A stretch of DNA of 38,401 bases from Chryseobacterium sp. CH21 (GCF_004119445.1 NZ_QICI01000002.1:1-38401), one strand, 5' to 3'; shown: positions 1 to 8,990, counted from the first letter of the stretch. The notes: generated by a model from the sequence alone, not told the origin. A program made the numbers and translations.

Positions 1-50
1 AGTTCAATGCATTCTAATTTGAAAGCAATGCTAAATTTTTCTTTTCTATA

Positions 51-92
51 CATAAAAAATGCCCCTAAAAAGCGTCTAACTTTTTGGGGGCA
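51..92 (-). terminator. Rho-independent terminator after the cytochrome c biogenesis gene
   Basis: On the minus strand a 13-bp stem (TGCCCC/GGGGCA with an A5/T5 extension and one G-T wobble) closes a 7-base loop and is followed by a run of six T. It lies about 40 bases downstream of the stop codon at 131, in the right orientation for that gene. Confidence 0.8.
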
Positions 93-130
93 GTCCAATT
101 TCCAGGATTTTAATTTATAGGGACAAAAGT

Positions 131-3100
131 CTATTTCTTTGTTAGAGTTTTAAACTTGAAATAAGATACCGCTGACAAAAGGATCATTGTACCTACTCCG
201 ATATATACCCAAGCTGGTACTGGTACCGGATCTCCCGCTGCATAAGAATGAAGTCCGCTTAAGTAATAATTTACTCCAAAGTATGTCATTACCATTGAAC
301 AGAATGCAAACATTGTTGCTACATGGAATGCCCATCTGCTTCTCAATCCTGGTACTAATCTCATGTGCAGTACAAATGCATAGACCATGATAGAAATGAA
401 AGCCCAAGTCTCTTTCGGGTCCCAGCTCCAGTATCTTCCCCAAGATTCATTAGCCCAGATACCTCCTAAGAAGTTCCCTACTGTTAGTGCAAACAATCCG
501 ATCGTTAGTGACATTTCAGAAACAATTACCAATTCCTTTAATGTAGTATCGTGGTGAATGCTATACGTTTCTTTGTTGGAGATAATATAGAATACCAGTG
601 AAATCACAGCAATGATCATCGACAGGGCGAAGAATCCGTAACTGGAGGTAATAATGGCAACGTGAACAATTAACCAGTAAGATTTCAATACAGGAACCAG
701 CGGCGTAATCTGCGGATCAAGCGCTGAACCTCCGTGAGCAAATCCCATCATAATAACTGCCACCATAAATCCGGCTGCAGGAATTAATGCATTTGAATTT
801 CTATATAATAATAAACCTGCCGTAATACCTACCCAAGAGATAAAGATAATGGCTTCATAACCGTTACTCCAAGGAGCGTGTCCTGAAATATACCATCTTG
901 CAACAAGTCCTAAGAAATGTAATAGATATCCAACTAAACCAACCGCGATAATTGCCTTAATTATTTTGTTTAATAGTTTATTTGATTTGAACAGCTCAAC
1001 AAAACCTAAGATCAGAAGAAGACCGCCAACAAGCGTATAGAAGATCAACAATTTGAAGTTGATATCCGCTTTGTTCATAAATACTTCAAGATCTACTTTA
1101 GATTTAGCAGGAACAACCGCTTTACCCCATTTCTGCTGATATTCTGAAAGCTTCGCCAATTCTGCATCTGCTTTGCTCCAGTCACCTGTTTTCTGTGCCG
1201 TAAGTGCTTCTGCAAAATAAGGTCCCATTACCTGCTGAGATTCCATATCCGGTTCAAATTTCTGGTCTAACCATGAATGCCATGTATGATTGGCATCATT
1301 TTTCACCGGAACAATTCTCATAAACTGGCCACTGAAGAACTCATTGAAGATCTGTACTCTTTCGTTTACAGCAATTACTTCTTTATCATAATTCGTTTGT
1401 TCAGCCGGTTTTTTACGGAATGCTGTGTTGTAATCATGCTCAAGAATATAATTCAAGTTTCCGTTAGCATCTGCCGGGAAAAGGTTCATCAGTGAAGTAT
1501 AACCATCTTCATCTGCCTTTGTTTTATTTTTCAGTTCATCACCCCCTTTAGGTCCCACTTTGATCATGGGAACCATTGTCCAGCTTGGTGTGTCTGTATT
1601 GATTGAAAGAAACCATTGGTTAGCTGTAAGAGACTTTCCGTCTGTTCCTTTGAATTCGTCTTTTTTGTATAGTTTTCTTAAAACATCTAATGCTTCTGTA
1701 TTGATAGGAACAATTCTTCCCTCAAAACTTTGCACCAAAAGGTATCCGAATTTGTCCGCATGCTCTTTGCTGATTTTGTTTCTAGCAATAATTTCATCCG
1801 GAGAAATAGATCTCATTTTACCCATTGGTGTAGCCAGAGAGTTTTGTTTTGGAGCAGCACCATCAAGCGGCTGGGCAGATGGAGCCGGAGCGTGAGAATG
1901 ATTATCTCCTTCCACATGAATATGTTCTCTGCTTCCGTCAGTGGTTCCGTGAGTCTCAATTTTCTGAGCATTTAACCCTAAGCTTAAGAATACTAAAAGA
2001 ACTGCCGCAGCTTTCTTTTTGTTGACATCAGTCAGCATCTTGTTCAGTTTCCAGAAGTGAGTTCCTTTCCAGAAGAAAATCACAAACATCCCTAAGAATA
2101 AAAGGGTATATCCGATATAAGAAATCAAAGTTCCCCAGTAATCGTGGTTTACAGAAAGTACTGTTCCCATTCTGTCCGGATCAAAGCTTGACTGGAAGAA
2201 ACGGTATCCACCATGATTTAGAACGTGGTTCATATAGATTTTATAAGGAGTTTCTTTACCTTCATCAATGATTTTCACATGGCTTTCATAGGCACTTGGA
2301 GATGAACTCCCCGGATACGTTTCCATTACGAAGTCATCCAGTTTCAGTGCGAAAGGCGTATTGTATACTTTAGGACCGAATCCTACCATGATGTTTAAAC
2401 CATCCATCGTAACCTGTTTGTACGCATTCGGGTTTCCTTTTTCAACAGAAAGATCTACAATCTGTTTTGTTTTTGGCCCCTGAAGCTCAATCTGAAGCAT
2501 ATCAGGAACATTGGCATCTTTCTTTCTGTCGCCTTCAATAGCCATCAGTCTTCCTTTTTTAAGACCTTCAGGAACTACAAGCTTCAGTTCGTTGATTGTA
2601 TATAGACTTCTTAATGCCAAAGGCTGGAACTCATCTTTCACTGTAGTTCCTGTTGCCTGAGTTGCCATCGTCATATAGTTGGCATCTACAGGAGTTTTGA
2701 TGAATAATTTTCCGCCTTCATTTTTGAATTCAACAGCTCCTTCAATCGCTCTGTTGAATGTCACCAAAGTTCCGTTGATCGATTTTGTCTCTCCCGGTTT
2801 GATGTAAATATTTTGTCTTCCTGTATTTCCGGTAGAAACCAGGTGAAGATATTCTGCACCGTTTGGCTCAGCTACAAGGCTGTCTTTTTTTCTTTGAATG
2901 TATTCCTTGGCAAACACTTTCACTTCTTTTCCGTGGAAGTCATAAGTTGCTTTGAAATCTTTGTGTAATGGAGACATCAGATAAGGAACATCCTGATAAT
3001 TAAGAACGTCTCCTTTTTCTTCAACCTGAATTTTAAAGAAATTTTTATCCGTTACGATTTCGTTTGAAGTTTCACCTTCTCTGATGTGCATTGTTCCTTC

Positions 3101-3400
3101 AAAACTGATGTATCTTGTGATAGCACCACCGATAAAAATAAAAATAAAGGCAAGGTGAAAAACAAGAACCGGCCACTTGTCTTTTTTCCATAGTCTGTAT
3201 CTTCCGATATTTCCTATGAAATTAAGAATCAGTAAGACCATGATCAGTTCGAACCATTTAGCCTCATAAATTAATGCTTTTGCTGTAGGAGTTCCGTAGT
3301 CGTTTTCTAAGAACGTTGCATAAGCCATCGCAAATGCGTAAACCAGCAGCAATACAGCCATTGTCCTGGTTGAGATAAGAATATCTTGGAGCTTCTTCAT
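131..3400 (-). CDS. ccsA: Cytochrome c biogenesis protein, ResB-CcsA fusion
   Basis: A 1089-residue fusion of the two System II cytochrome c maturation subunits, which together carry haem across the inner membrane and attach it to apocytochromes c. The N-terminal part (about 1-460) has the ResB/CcsB pattern of hydrophobic segments around a large periplasmic domain. The C-terminal part (about 780-1089) is CcsA-like, multi-spanning, with the tryptophan-rich haem-handling motif WGRYWSWDPKETW near residues 985-998 and conserved His residues in flanking helices. Between them lies a periplasmic insert of about 300 residues that begins with a His-rich stretch (about 478-505). Fused ResB-CcsA proteins are known in Bacteroidota and epsilonproteobacteria. 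The start at 3400 has no nearby alternative and precedes a strongly hydrophobic first helix. The gene stands alone, with its own -7 box and terminator. The family call is firm; the His-rich role is unknown. Confidence 0.93.
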   Translation of the reverse strand: MKKLQDILISTRTMAVLLLVYAFAMAYATFLENDYGTPTAKALIYEAKWFELIMVLLILNFIGNIGRYRLWKKDKWPVLVFHLAFIFIFIGGAITRYISFEGTMHIREGETSNEIVTDKNFFKIQVEEKGDVLNYQDVPYLMSPLHKDFKATYDFHGKEVKVFAKEYIQRKKDSLVAEPNGAEYLHLVSTGNTGRQNIYIKPGETKSINGTLVTFNRAIEGAVEFKNEGGKLFIKTPVDANYMTMATQATGTTVKDEFQPLALRSLYTINELKLVVPEGLKKGRLMAIEGDRKKDANVPDMLQIELQGPKTKQIVDLSVEKGNPNAYKQVTMDGLNIMVGFGPKVYNTPFALKLDDFVMETYPGSSSPSAYESHVKIIDEGKETPYKIYMNHVLNHGGYRFFQSSFDPDRMGTVLSVNHDYWGTLISYIGYTLLFLGMFVIFFWKGTHFWKLNKMLTDVNKKKAAAVLLVFLSLGLNAQKIETHGTTDGSREHIHVEGDNHSHAPAPSAQPLDGAAPKQNSLATPMGKMRSISPDEIIARNKISKEHADKFGYLLVQSFEGRIVPINTEALDVLRKLYKKDEFKGTDGKSLTANQWFLSINTDTPSWTMVPMIKVGPKGGDELKNKTKADEDGYTSLMNLFPADANGNLNYILEHDYNTAFRKKPAEQTNYDKEVIAVNERVQIFNEFFSGQFMRIVPVKNDANHTWHSWLDQKFEPDMESQQVMGPYFAEALTAQKTGDWSKADAELAKLSEYQQKWGKAVVPAKSKVDLEVFMNKADINFKLLIFYTLVGGLLLILGFVELFKSNKLLNKIIKAIIAVGLVGYLLHFLGLVARWYISGHAPWSNGYEAIIFISWVGITAGLLLYRNSNALIPAAGFMVAVIMMGFAHGGSALDPQITPLVPVLKSYWLIVHVAIITSSYGFFALSMIIAVISLVFYIISNKETYSIHHDTTLKELVIVSEMSLTIGLFALTVGNFLGGIWANESWGRYWSWDPKETWAFISIMVYAFVLHMRLVPGLRSRWAFHVATMFAFCSMVMTYFGVNYYLSGLHSYAAGDPVPVPAWVYIGVGTMILLSAVSYFKFKTLTKK

Positions 3401-3420
3401 GATTTATTGTACTTGACATG

Positions 3421-3428
3421 CAAAAATA
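3421..3428 (-). promoter_or_regulatory. Bacteroidota -7 box for the ResB-CcsA gene
   Basis: TATTTTTG on the minus strand fits TAnnTTTG and lies 20 bases upstream of the ATG at 3400. A TTTG occurs upstream at 3443-3446, but the 14-base spacing is shorter than the usual 18-21, so only the -7 box is claimed. Confidence 0.5.
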
Positions 3429-3670
3429 AGCATGATAAACCACAAAGAGCTTAAAAAAAGCTGTTTTTTATCACTTTGGCCTCGGTTTTGCTTATTTTGA
3501 AACGTTCTTAATAAGCCCGAAAACATTAGGAAAAATTCAATTTTTAAAATCGAAACAATATAGATTTATAAAAACTATTCCAGTGATTGAACTCTTCTAT
3601 CTACAAACGAAATAAAATTCTATAAAACAACAACTTACAACTATAAACCACAAGACAAGAACCAACTTAA

Positions 3671-4249
3671 TCACCCAATCAATAGCTTCTTTCTTATTTT
3701 ACTTAAAAATTCATGGGTAATTCCCAAATAGGAAGCTACCTGTTGTTGAGTGATCCTTTGTTCCAGTCCCGGATATTTTTCAAGAAATTCCAAATATCGT
3801 TTATCTGCTGTTTTACCCGTCAAAGAAAGAATCCTTCTTTGCAATGCTACCGAAGATTTCTGATTCATAATTCTGAAAAGTTTCTCTATCTGAGGCATTG
3901 ATTCATATAGATTTTCTTTATCTTTTTTATGAATCATCAATACTTCACTGTCTTCAAGGGCTTCGATATTCAGAATACCGGGAACATTATTGATAAGACT
4001 GTCTATATCTGTAATCCACCACCCTTCCACTGCAAAATATAAAGTCTGCTCAAACCCGCTTTCGTTTAAATAATAAATTTTAAAACAGCCATTAAGAACG
4101 AATCCTTCAAAAAGACAATATTCTCCTTCTTTAAGCACAACATCTTTCTTTTTAAACGATTTGAGTTCAAAAGGTTTTACAAACTGTTGAAAGTCCTCTT
4201 CTGAAAGGTTGATGTATTGATTAATATTTTTAAAAAGTAAATCGGACAT
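3671..4249 (-). CDS. Crp/Fnr family transcriptional regulator
   Basis: About 192 residues. The N-terminal half is a cyclic-nucleotide-binding-like beta barrel (FKKKDVVLKEGEYCLFEGFV, then a stretch ending NESGFEQTLYF). The C-terminal half is a winged helix with the recognition region TQQQVASYLGITHEFLSKIR. This is the short Bacteroidota Crp/Fnr type; no Fnr-type cysteine cluster for an Fe-S cluster is visible, so the ligand is unknown. The open frame extends upstream to 4279, but a -7 box at 4277-4284 overlaps that codon, so the start MSDLLFKN at 4249 is chosen. It stands alone between the cytochrome c gene and a hydrolase on the same strand. Its targets cannot be told from the sequence; the nearby hydrolase is one candidate. 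Confidence 0.85.
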   Translation of the reverse strand: MSDLLFKNINQYINLSEEDFQQFVKPFELKSFKKKDVVLKEGEYCLFEGFVLNGCFKIYYLNESGFEQTLYFAVEGWWITDIDSLINNVPGILNIEALEDSEVLMIHKKDKENLYESMPQIEKLFRIMNQKSSVALQRRILSLTGKTADKRYLEFLEKYPGLEQRITQQQVASYLGITHEFLSKIRKKLLIG

Positions 4250-4276
4250 GGGTTTATTTAAGCAAAATAAAGGTAT

Positions 4277-4284
4277 CAAAATTA
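4277..4284 (-). promoter_or_regulatory. -7 box for the Crp/Fnr-type gene
   Basis: TAATTTTG on the minus strand fits TAnnTTTG. It places transcription start near 4270, which excludes the upstream in-frame ATG at 4279 and supports translation from 4249. No good -33 element is seen. Confidence 0.45.
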
Positions 4285-4349
4285 TTGACAGCCTTACAGA
4301 ATTAAGTTATGTTAAGTTATTTCTGTATTTAAGCAATAGAACTCTAGTT

Positions 4350-4529
4350 TTTGTTGGGTAAACGCTAAGGCGCAAAGTTTTATCATACATATTGTTCATT
4401 TTAAGACGCAAGAAAATCGAAGATTTTCAGCAAGATGACCTGTTTTAAATTTTATCGCAGATAAAATCTTTGCGTCTTAAAAACACCTGATATTCTAAAG
4501 ATTCTTAGCGCCTTAGCGTTTTACAATAG
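4350..4529. repeat. Palindromic MITE-like element A
   Basis: About 180 bp with imperfect terminal inverted repeats: TTGTTGGGTAAACGCTAAGG... at 4351-4377 against the complement of 4500-4529. Nested inside are further inverted modules: TTTAAGACGCAAGA (from about 4400) against TCTTTGCGTCTTAAA (about 4467-4482), plus small palindromes AAAATCGAAGATTTT and ATTTTATCGCAGATAAAAT. No coding capacity. It shares its ends and inner modules with the element at 29257-29461. Right after it, 4586-4618 looks like a degenerate copy of the other element's right end. It fills most of the 378-base gap between the Crp-like gene and the hydrolase. Confidence 0.7.
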
Positions 4530-4627
4530 CCTTTTATTTCCATTCTTTAACAAATGGAAAAGACTTTTAGATGATTCCAAAAATCTTATCTTAAAAATCT
4601 TTGTGCCTTTCCATGTTCAAAATAGTC

Positions 4628-5266
4628 TTATTTTAAAAATCCATTAGTATTTAATACGTTGGCATAGAGATTTCCAAGAGCAGATATTCCTGCCAAAAAG
4701 GACTTTTGAACCTCTGCTGACTTTACCACTTCCCCATTCAGTTCACGGTTTCTGGTTGCCGTAGCATCTCCGATGATTGTATTGTGAAAACCAAAATCAA
4801 AGGCAGCTCTTGTAGTTGCTTCTACACAAACATCCGTCATCATTCCTGTAATCACAAGGTTTTTGATTTTCTTTGACTGGAGATAGCTCAAAAGATCAGT
4901 CTCCCTGAAGCTGTTTGGAAAATGTTTAATGATTATTTTCTCGTCCTCTCGTGGTGAAACTAAACTGTTAATTTTAGCACCCTCTGTATTCGGCAGGAAA
5001 AAAGCAGCCCCTTCATTGGTAGAAATATGCTGGATATGAATAACAGGAAGCCTATTTTTTCTGAAATATCCCAACACTTTTCTTGCATTTTCACCAGCCT
5101 GCTCAGCTTTTTCCAGTTCCATTTTCCCTCCCAGAAAGTAATCGTTTTGTACGTCAATAATTAATAATGTGGTGTTTTCCATTTTTTGTTTTTGTTTTGC
5201 GTTCATTGTAATCAGTGAAATCAATATCAGACCAAGGGTCAGAACTGTTTTAAAAGTATTTTCCAT
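4628..5266 (-). CDS. Isochorismatase-family cysteine hydrolase with N-terminal hydrophobic segment
   Basis: A 212-residue alpha/beta hydrolase of the isochorismatase/nicotinamidase fold. The family triad is visible: Asp38 in LLIIDVQND, the Lys in IIIKHFPNSF, and the nucleophile Cys147 in TGMMTDVCVEA, preceded by the usual residues for a cis-peptide. Substrate cannot be assigned. Unusually for this normally cytosolic family, a hydrophobic stretch (about residues 7-21, VLTLGLILISLIT) precedes the domain, like a signal or anchor. A second Met, in KMENTTLLII at position 29, is where most relatives begin, so the extension may or may not be translated. The frame extends to 5287, but a -7 box at 5285-5292 rules that start out. 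It sits alone, divergent from ftsK, with a 16-bp palindrome upstream that suggests regulated expression. Confidence 0.82.
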   Translation of the reverse strand: MENTFKTVLTLGLILISLITMNAKQKQKMENTTLLIIDVQNDYFLGGKMELEKAEQAGENARKVLGYFRKNRLPVIHIQHISTNEGAAFFLPNTEGAKINSLVSPREDEKIIIKHFPNSFRETDLLSYLQSKKIKNLVITGMMTDVCVEATTRAAFDFGFHNTIIGDATATRNRELNGEVVKSAEVQKSFLAGISALGNLYANVLNTNGFLK

Positions 5267-5284
5267 ACGTAAATTTTTATAGGA

Positions 5285-5292
5285 CAAAATTA
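5285..5292 (-). promoter_or_regulatory. -7 box for the isochorismatase-like gene
   Basis: TAATTTTG on the minus strand, 19 bases upstream of the ATG at 5266, fits TAnnTTTG. It overlaps the further-upstream in-frame ATG (5287), which supports 5266 as the start. Confidence 0.5.
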
Positions 5293-5313
5293 CAGAGGCT
5301 TCAATTCCTGACC

Positions 5314-5329
5314 TTTGAACTAGTTCAAA
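5314..5329. promoter_or_regulatory. Perfect 16-bp palindrome, candidate operator
   Basis: TTTGAACTAGTTCAAA is its own reverse complement. It lies about 22 bases upstream of the -7 box of the isochorismatase-like gene, covering its -33 region, where a dimeric regulator could block or recruit polymerase. Which regulator binds is unknown. Confidence 0.5.
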
Positions 5330-5607
5330 AAATACTATTTATACATTATAATTTTTAATATTATTATTTTTTTTCATTTATATAGATTTAAATAAGAAAT
5401 TTTATTATCTTTTTTTAGAAATATTAAAGACGCAATCGAAAATATAATGTAACGGTATCAGATTTGGATAAACAAAAATGAACACCTAATTTTATCTCAT
5501 AATTGCTGAAAATATTTTTTAATCAAAAATTAAATAATCGTTGTAAAAAGCGGGATTTCCAAAATATTTTTTGGAGAAAAAAGCTTCTTTTAGTGTTGAA
5601 AAAACAT
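5330..5607. other. AT-rich divergent intergenic region
   Basis: The rest of the gap between the isochorismatase-like gene and ftsK. It is strongly AT-rich with long A and T runs and no ORF or clear hairpin. Apart from the palindrome and the two -7 boxes annotated separately, nothing further is seen. Confidence 0.6.
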
Positions 5608-5615
5608 TAAATTTG
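5608..5615 (+). promoter_or_regulatory. -7 box for ftsK
   Basis: TAAATTTG fits TAnnTTTG and lies 13 bases before the ATG at 5629, so the mRNA leader would be only about seven bases long. No Shine-Dalgarno sequence is present. Confidence 0.55.
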
Positions 5616-5628
5616 TGACATTGATATT

Positions 5629-8214
5629 ATGGACAAAAAGACACAAAAAAAACCGACTGAAATGCCTGAAAAAGGCAGAATTTTATCTAAGCCCCGTATT
5701 TTTTTCGGGCTTACTCTTATCCTTTTCTCGGCTGTCATGGCACTTTCATTCATTTCCTATTTAATGAACTGGAAAGCAGATCAAAGCCAGGCAGGAACTA
5801 TGCTGGACAAGACTATAAAATCTTCAAATATCTTTGGTAAGATAGGTGATTGGCTGGGCAATATTTTCATATTTGAAAGTATTGGTATTGCTTCATTTAT
5901 TATTGCCTTTTTATTTATGGTAGTGGGTACACTGATTCTTAAGAAGAAAATATTCAAACCTTGGAAAACCATCGGACACTCTTTATTTTTCATTTGCTGG
6001 CTTCCTATTTTTATGGGAGCACTTACTAAAGGACAAGGTGTTTTAGGCGGAGTTTACGGCTACCAGATTATGGACTATCTTAATTCTATTATTGGAGCAG
6101 TAGGTTTATGGACCGTTTTAGCGGCGAGTATTCTTTTATATTTTATTCTTGAATTCAATCTTCGTCCAAGTTCAATCAAGTCTAAACTGGACAAGATCAA
6201 TGAAAATACCATTGGAAAAGTAAAATCTATGATGCCTGATTCTAATGATGATTTCGAGGCAGATGAAGAATTGAAGGAAGAAGCAGAGGAAGCAGAAGAA
6301 GAAACAGCATCCCGAGTTACGGTAAGTGATATTAGCAATCATTCTCCAAATACTCCAATCAATACAGTAAGAGAACCAGAACCGGTAAGTGTTCCGAAAG
6401 GCTTTCCCGAAGTTCCGGTTTCTGCCGATATAGAAACGATTACTACTCCCAACCATACTTCTTTTGAAGCAGAACCAAGAGAGGTTTCTCAATCAGTAAA
6501 TTTAAATCTTTCTTCAAAACCAACTATTCCGGTTTCCAGCCCTGAAGAAGCTTTTGATATCAGACCATCCGCACCTTCTTCGGGTGTAGCCACTGCACCA
6601 GCACCAACGCAGGATGACATTAAATTTAAGGTGGAAGTAGCACCTGTTATTGATATTCTGGACGATTCTGAGAAACAATCGCAGGAACTGGTAGAAAAAC
6701 ATGGTTTGTATGATCACAAGCTTGATCTGGCTAAATTCCAAATGCCACCAGTAGAATTGCTGAAAGACTACGGAAGTGAAGAAATCTCTATCAACAAAGA
6801 AGAATTAGAAGAGAATAAAAATAAAATTGTTGGACTTCTGAAGAACTTCAACGTAGGAATTGCAGAAATCAAAGCCACAATCGGTCCTACAGTAACTTTA
6901 TACGAGATTGTTCCGGAAGCGGGAATCCGAGTAGCAGCGATTAAAAAACTTCAGGATGATATTGCATTGAACCTTTCTGCATTAGGAATCAGAATTATTG
7001 CTCCAATGCCAGGGAAAGGGACAATTGGTATTGAGGTACCAAGAAAAAATCCTACCATGGTTTCTATGCGTTCTGTGATTGCTTCTCAGAAATTCCAGAA
7101 TACGGATATGGATCTTCCGGTAGTTTTTGGAAAGACCATTTCTAACGAAGTCTTCATGGCTGACCTTTCAAAAATGCCACACTTGCTGATGGCGGGAGCA
7201 ACAGGTCAGGGTAAATCTGTTGGGATTAATGCTATCCTTACTTCCCTACTCTACAAGAAGCATCCAAGCGAATTGAAATTCGTGATGGTAGACCCTAAAA
7301 AGGTAGAGCTTTCATTATATTCAAAAATTGAAAGACATTATCTGGCAAAACTTCCGGACGCAGATGAAGCCATCATCACAGATACCAATAAAGTAATCAA
7401 TACCCTGAACTCTCTGTGTATTGAGATGGATACCCGATATGATCTTCTTAAAAATGCTTTCTGTAAAAACTTAAAGGAATATAACAAGAAATTTGCTGAA
7501 AGAAAATTAAATCCTGAAAACGGACACCGTTTCTTACCTTATATCGTATTGGTAGTAGATGAGTTTGCGGACTTGATCATGACCGCAGGAAAAGAGGTTG
7601 AGTTGCCAATTGCCAGACTTGCACAGCTTGCAAGAGCCGTAGGAATCCACCTAATTGTAGCAACACAGAGACCTTCTGTAAATGTAATTACAGGGATGAT
7701 TAAAGCTAACTTCCCTGCAAGAGCAGCCTTCAGAGTAATCTCGAGTGTAGACTCAAGAACGATTCTGGATTCTCCGGGTGCAGATCAGCTGATCGGTAAA
7801 GGAGATATGCTTTATTTCAACGGAAATGAGATCTTAAGACTTCAGTGTGCTTTCGTAGATACTCCGGAAGTAGAAAGATTGGCAGAGTTCATTGGAGAAC
7901 AAAAAGGATATGCATCAGCATTCTTACTTCCTGAATATGTTTCTGAAGATTCTACGAGTACAGTGGGCGCTTTTGATCCGAACGAAAAGGATGCTTTATT
8001 TGAAGAAGCTGCAAGAATCATCGTTTCTACTCAGCAGGGTTCCACATCAATGCTTCAGAGACAATTGAAGTTGGGATATAACAGAGCCGGAAGAATTATG
8101 GATCAGCTTGAAGCTAGCGGTATTGTAGGAGGTTTCAACGGAGCTAAAGCAAGAGAAGTCATTATCAGCGACCTTCATTCTTTGGAACAGTTTTTGGAAG
8201 ATCTGCGTAACTAG
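5629..8214 (+). CDS. ftsK: DNA translocase FtsK/SpoIIIE
   Basis: An 861-residue septal DNA pump that moves chromosome ends apart at division and activates XerCD recombination at dif. Order of parts: about four membrane helices (25-180), an acidic and proline-rich linker (about 200-370), the alpha/beta RecA-like motor with Walker A GATGQGKS at 523-530 and Walker B VLVVDEFADL around 638-647, and a C-terminal winged-helix gamma domain (about 795-855; SMLQRQLKLGYNRAGRIMDQ) that reads polar DNA motifs. Length and order are normal for Bacteroidota FtsK. It is followed after 64 bases by a LolA-like gene and then an LptF/G-like gene, an order that I recall as common in Flavobacteriia. Confidence 0.97.
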   Translation: MDKKTQKKPTEMPEKGRILSKPRIFFGLTLILFSAVMALSFISYLMNWKADQSQAGTMLDKTIKSSNIFGKIGDWLGNIFIFESIGIASFIIAFLFMVVGTLILKKKIFKPWKTIGHSLFFICWLPIFMGALTKGQGVLGGVYGYQIMDYLNSIIGAVGLWTVLAASILLYFILEFNLRPSSIKSKLDKINENTIGKVKSMMPDSNDDFEADEELKEEAEEAEEETASRVTVSDISNHSPNTPINTVREPEPVSVPKGFPEVPVSADIETITTPNHTSFEAEPREVSQSVNLNLSSKPTIPVSSPEEAFDIRPSAPSSGVATAPAPTQDDIKFKVEVAPVIDILDDSEKQSQELVEKHGLYDHKLDLAKFQMPPVELLKDYGSEEISINKEELEENKNKIVGLLKNFNVGIAEIKATIGPTVTLYEIVPEAGIRVAAIKKLQDDIALNLSALGIRIIAPMPGKGTIGIEVPRKNPTMVSMRSVIASQKFQNTDMDLPVVFGKTISNEVFMADLSKMPHLLMAGATGQGKSVGINAILTSLLYKKHPSELKFVMVDPKKVELSLYSKIERHYLAKLPDADEAIITDTNKVINTLNSLCIEMDTRYDLLKNAFCKNLKEYNKKFAERKLNPENGHRFLPYIVLVVDEFADLIMTAGKEVELPIARLAQLARAVGIHLIVATQRPSVNVITGMIKANFPARAAFRVISSVDSRTILDSPGADQLIGKGDMLYFNGNEILRLQCAFVDTPEVERLAEFIGEQKGYASAFLLPEYVSEDSTSTVGAFDPNEKDALFEEAARIIVSTQQGSTSMLQRQLKLGYNRAGRIMDQLEASGIVGGFNGAKAREVIISDLHSLEQFLEDLRN

Positions 8215-8278
8215 AGGAAAAATTGAATGATTTAACCTTTTTAAAATTGAAAATGTCTAAAGATTATTAAATTAAAAA

Positions 8279-8926
8279 ATGAAAAATATTATTTCAAAAG
8301 TTATATTAGGAAGTTTTGTTGTAAGTGCAGTAGGTATGGCGAATGCTCAGAAGATTGATGCTAAAGCTAAAAAGATATTGGATGATATTACAGCCAACTA
8401 CAATTCTAAAAAGAATTCTTACTTCAAATTTTCTTTTGGAAGCGGCCTTAACGGACAGGTGACAAAAACCGAACCAGGTATTTATTATGCTGCCGGAGAA
8501 AAGTACAAGCTAAAGATCATGGATACAGAACAGATCTTTGACGGAAGCAAGATTTACAACATCAATGCTGATGATATGGAAGTAACCATTGCTAAGCCTA
8601 ACGGAAGCAGTACCATGTTCTCCCCTATCAACTACCTTACCACCTACAGAAACGATTACAATGTAACGTATAACGGTAAGAAAATGGTAAATGGTGTGAA
8701 TGCTGACTTTATTAAGCTTACTCCCGTAAAAGCAAACGGAATACAGTTTGTGTATCTTTTCGTAGATTCTGCGAAAAAACAAATGGTAAAACTGGAACAG
8801 CACGGAAACAACAAAGATGTTGCCGTAATTGCCATTAAAGAATACAAAGAAAACCAGGAACTGGATCCAAATATGTTTGTTTTTGACAAGAATAAGTTTA
8901 AAAACTACGTCATTACAGAACTTTAA
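8279..8926 (+). CDS. LolA-like outer membrane lipoprotein carrier
   Basis: A 215-residue periplasmic protein. The signal peptide MKNIISKVILGSFVVSAVGMANA ends in a good cleavage site before QKIDAKAKK. The body matches LolA-type half-barrels: an N-terminal helix (AKKILDDITANYNSKKN), then strand-rich sequence with DGSKIYNINADDMEVTI and a C-terminal half containing VYLFVDSAKKQMVKLEQ. LolA shuttles lipoproteins from the inner membrane to the outer membrane. It probably shares a transcript with ftsK (no terminator between) and ends in the hairpin at 8991. Bacteroidota encode several LolA-like proteins, so whether this is the main carrier cannot be told. Confidence 0.88.
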   Translation: MKNIISKVILGSFVVSAVGMANAQKIDAKAKKILDDITANYNSKKNSYFKFSFGSGLNGQVTKTEPGIYYAAGEKYKLKIMDTEQIFDGSKIYNINADDMEVTIAKPNGSSTMFSPINYLTTYRNDYNVTYNGKKMVNGVNADFIKLTPVKANGIQFVYLFVDSAKKQMVKLEQHGNNKDVAVIAIKEYKENQELDPNMFVFDKNKFKNYVITEL

Positions 8927-8990
8927 AAAGCTGAAAGTGAATTCGCAACTCAGCAAATTTGCTTTTTAAGTTAAAAAAATAACAAAATAT

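Noticed and set aside
150..443. Open frames opposite or overlapping the large genes (for example within the cytochrome c gene)
   Set aside because: They are out-of-frame shadows of strongly supported coding regions, with no independent motif or promoter support.
4350..4529. CRISPR array
   Set aside because: The repeats are inverted and nested, not regular direct repeats with unique spacers; no cas gene is present anywhere in the window.
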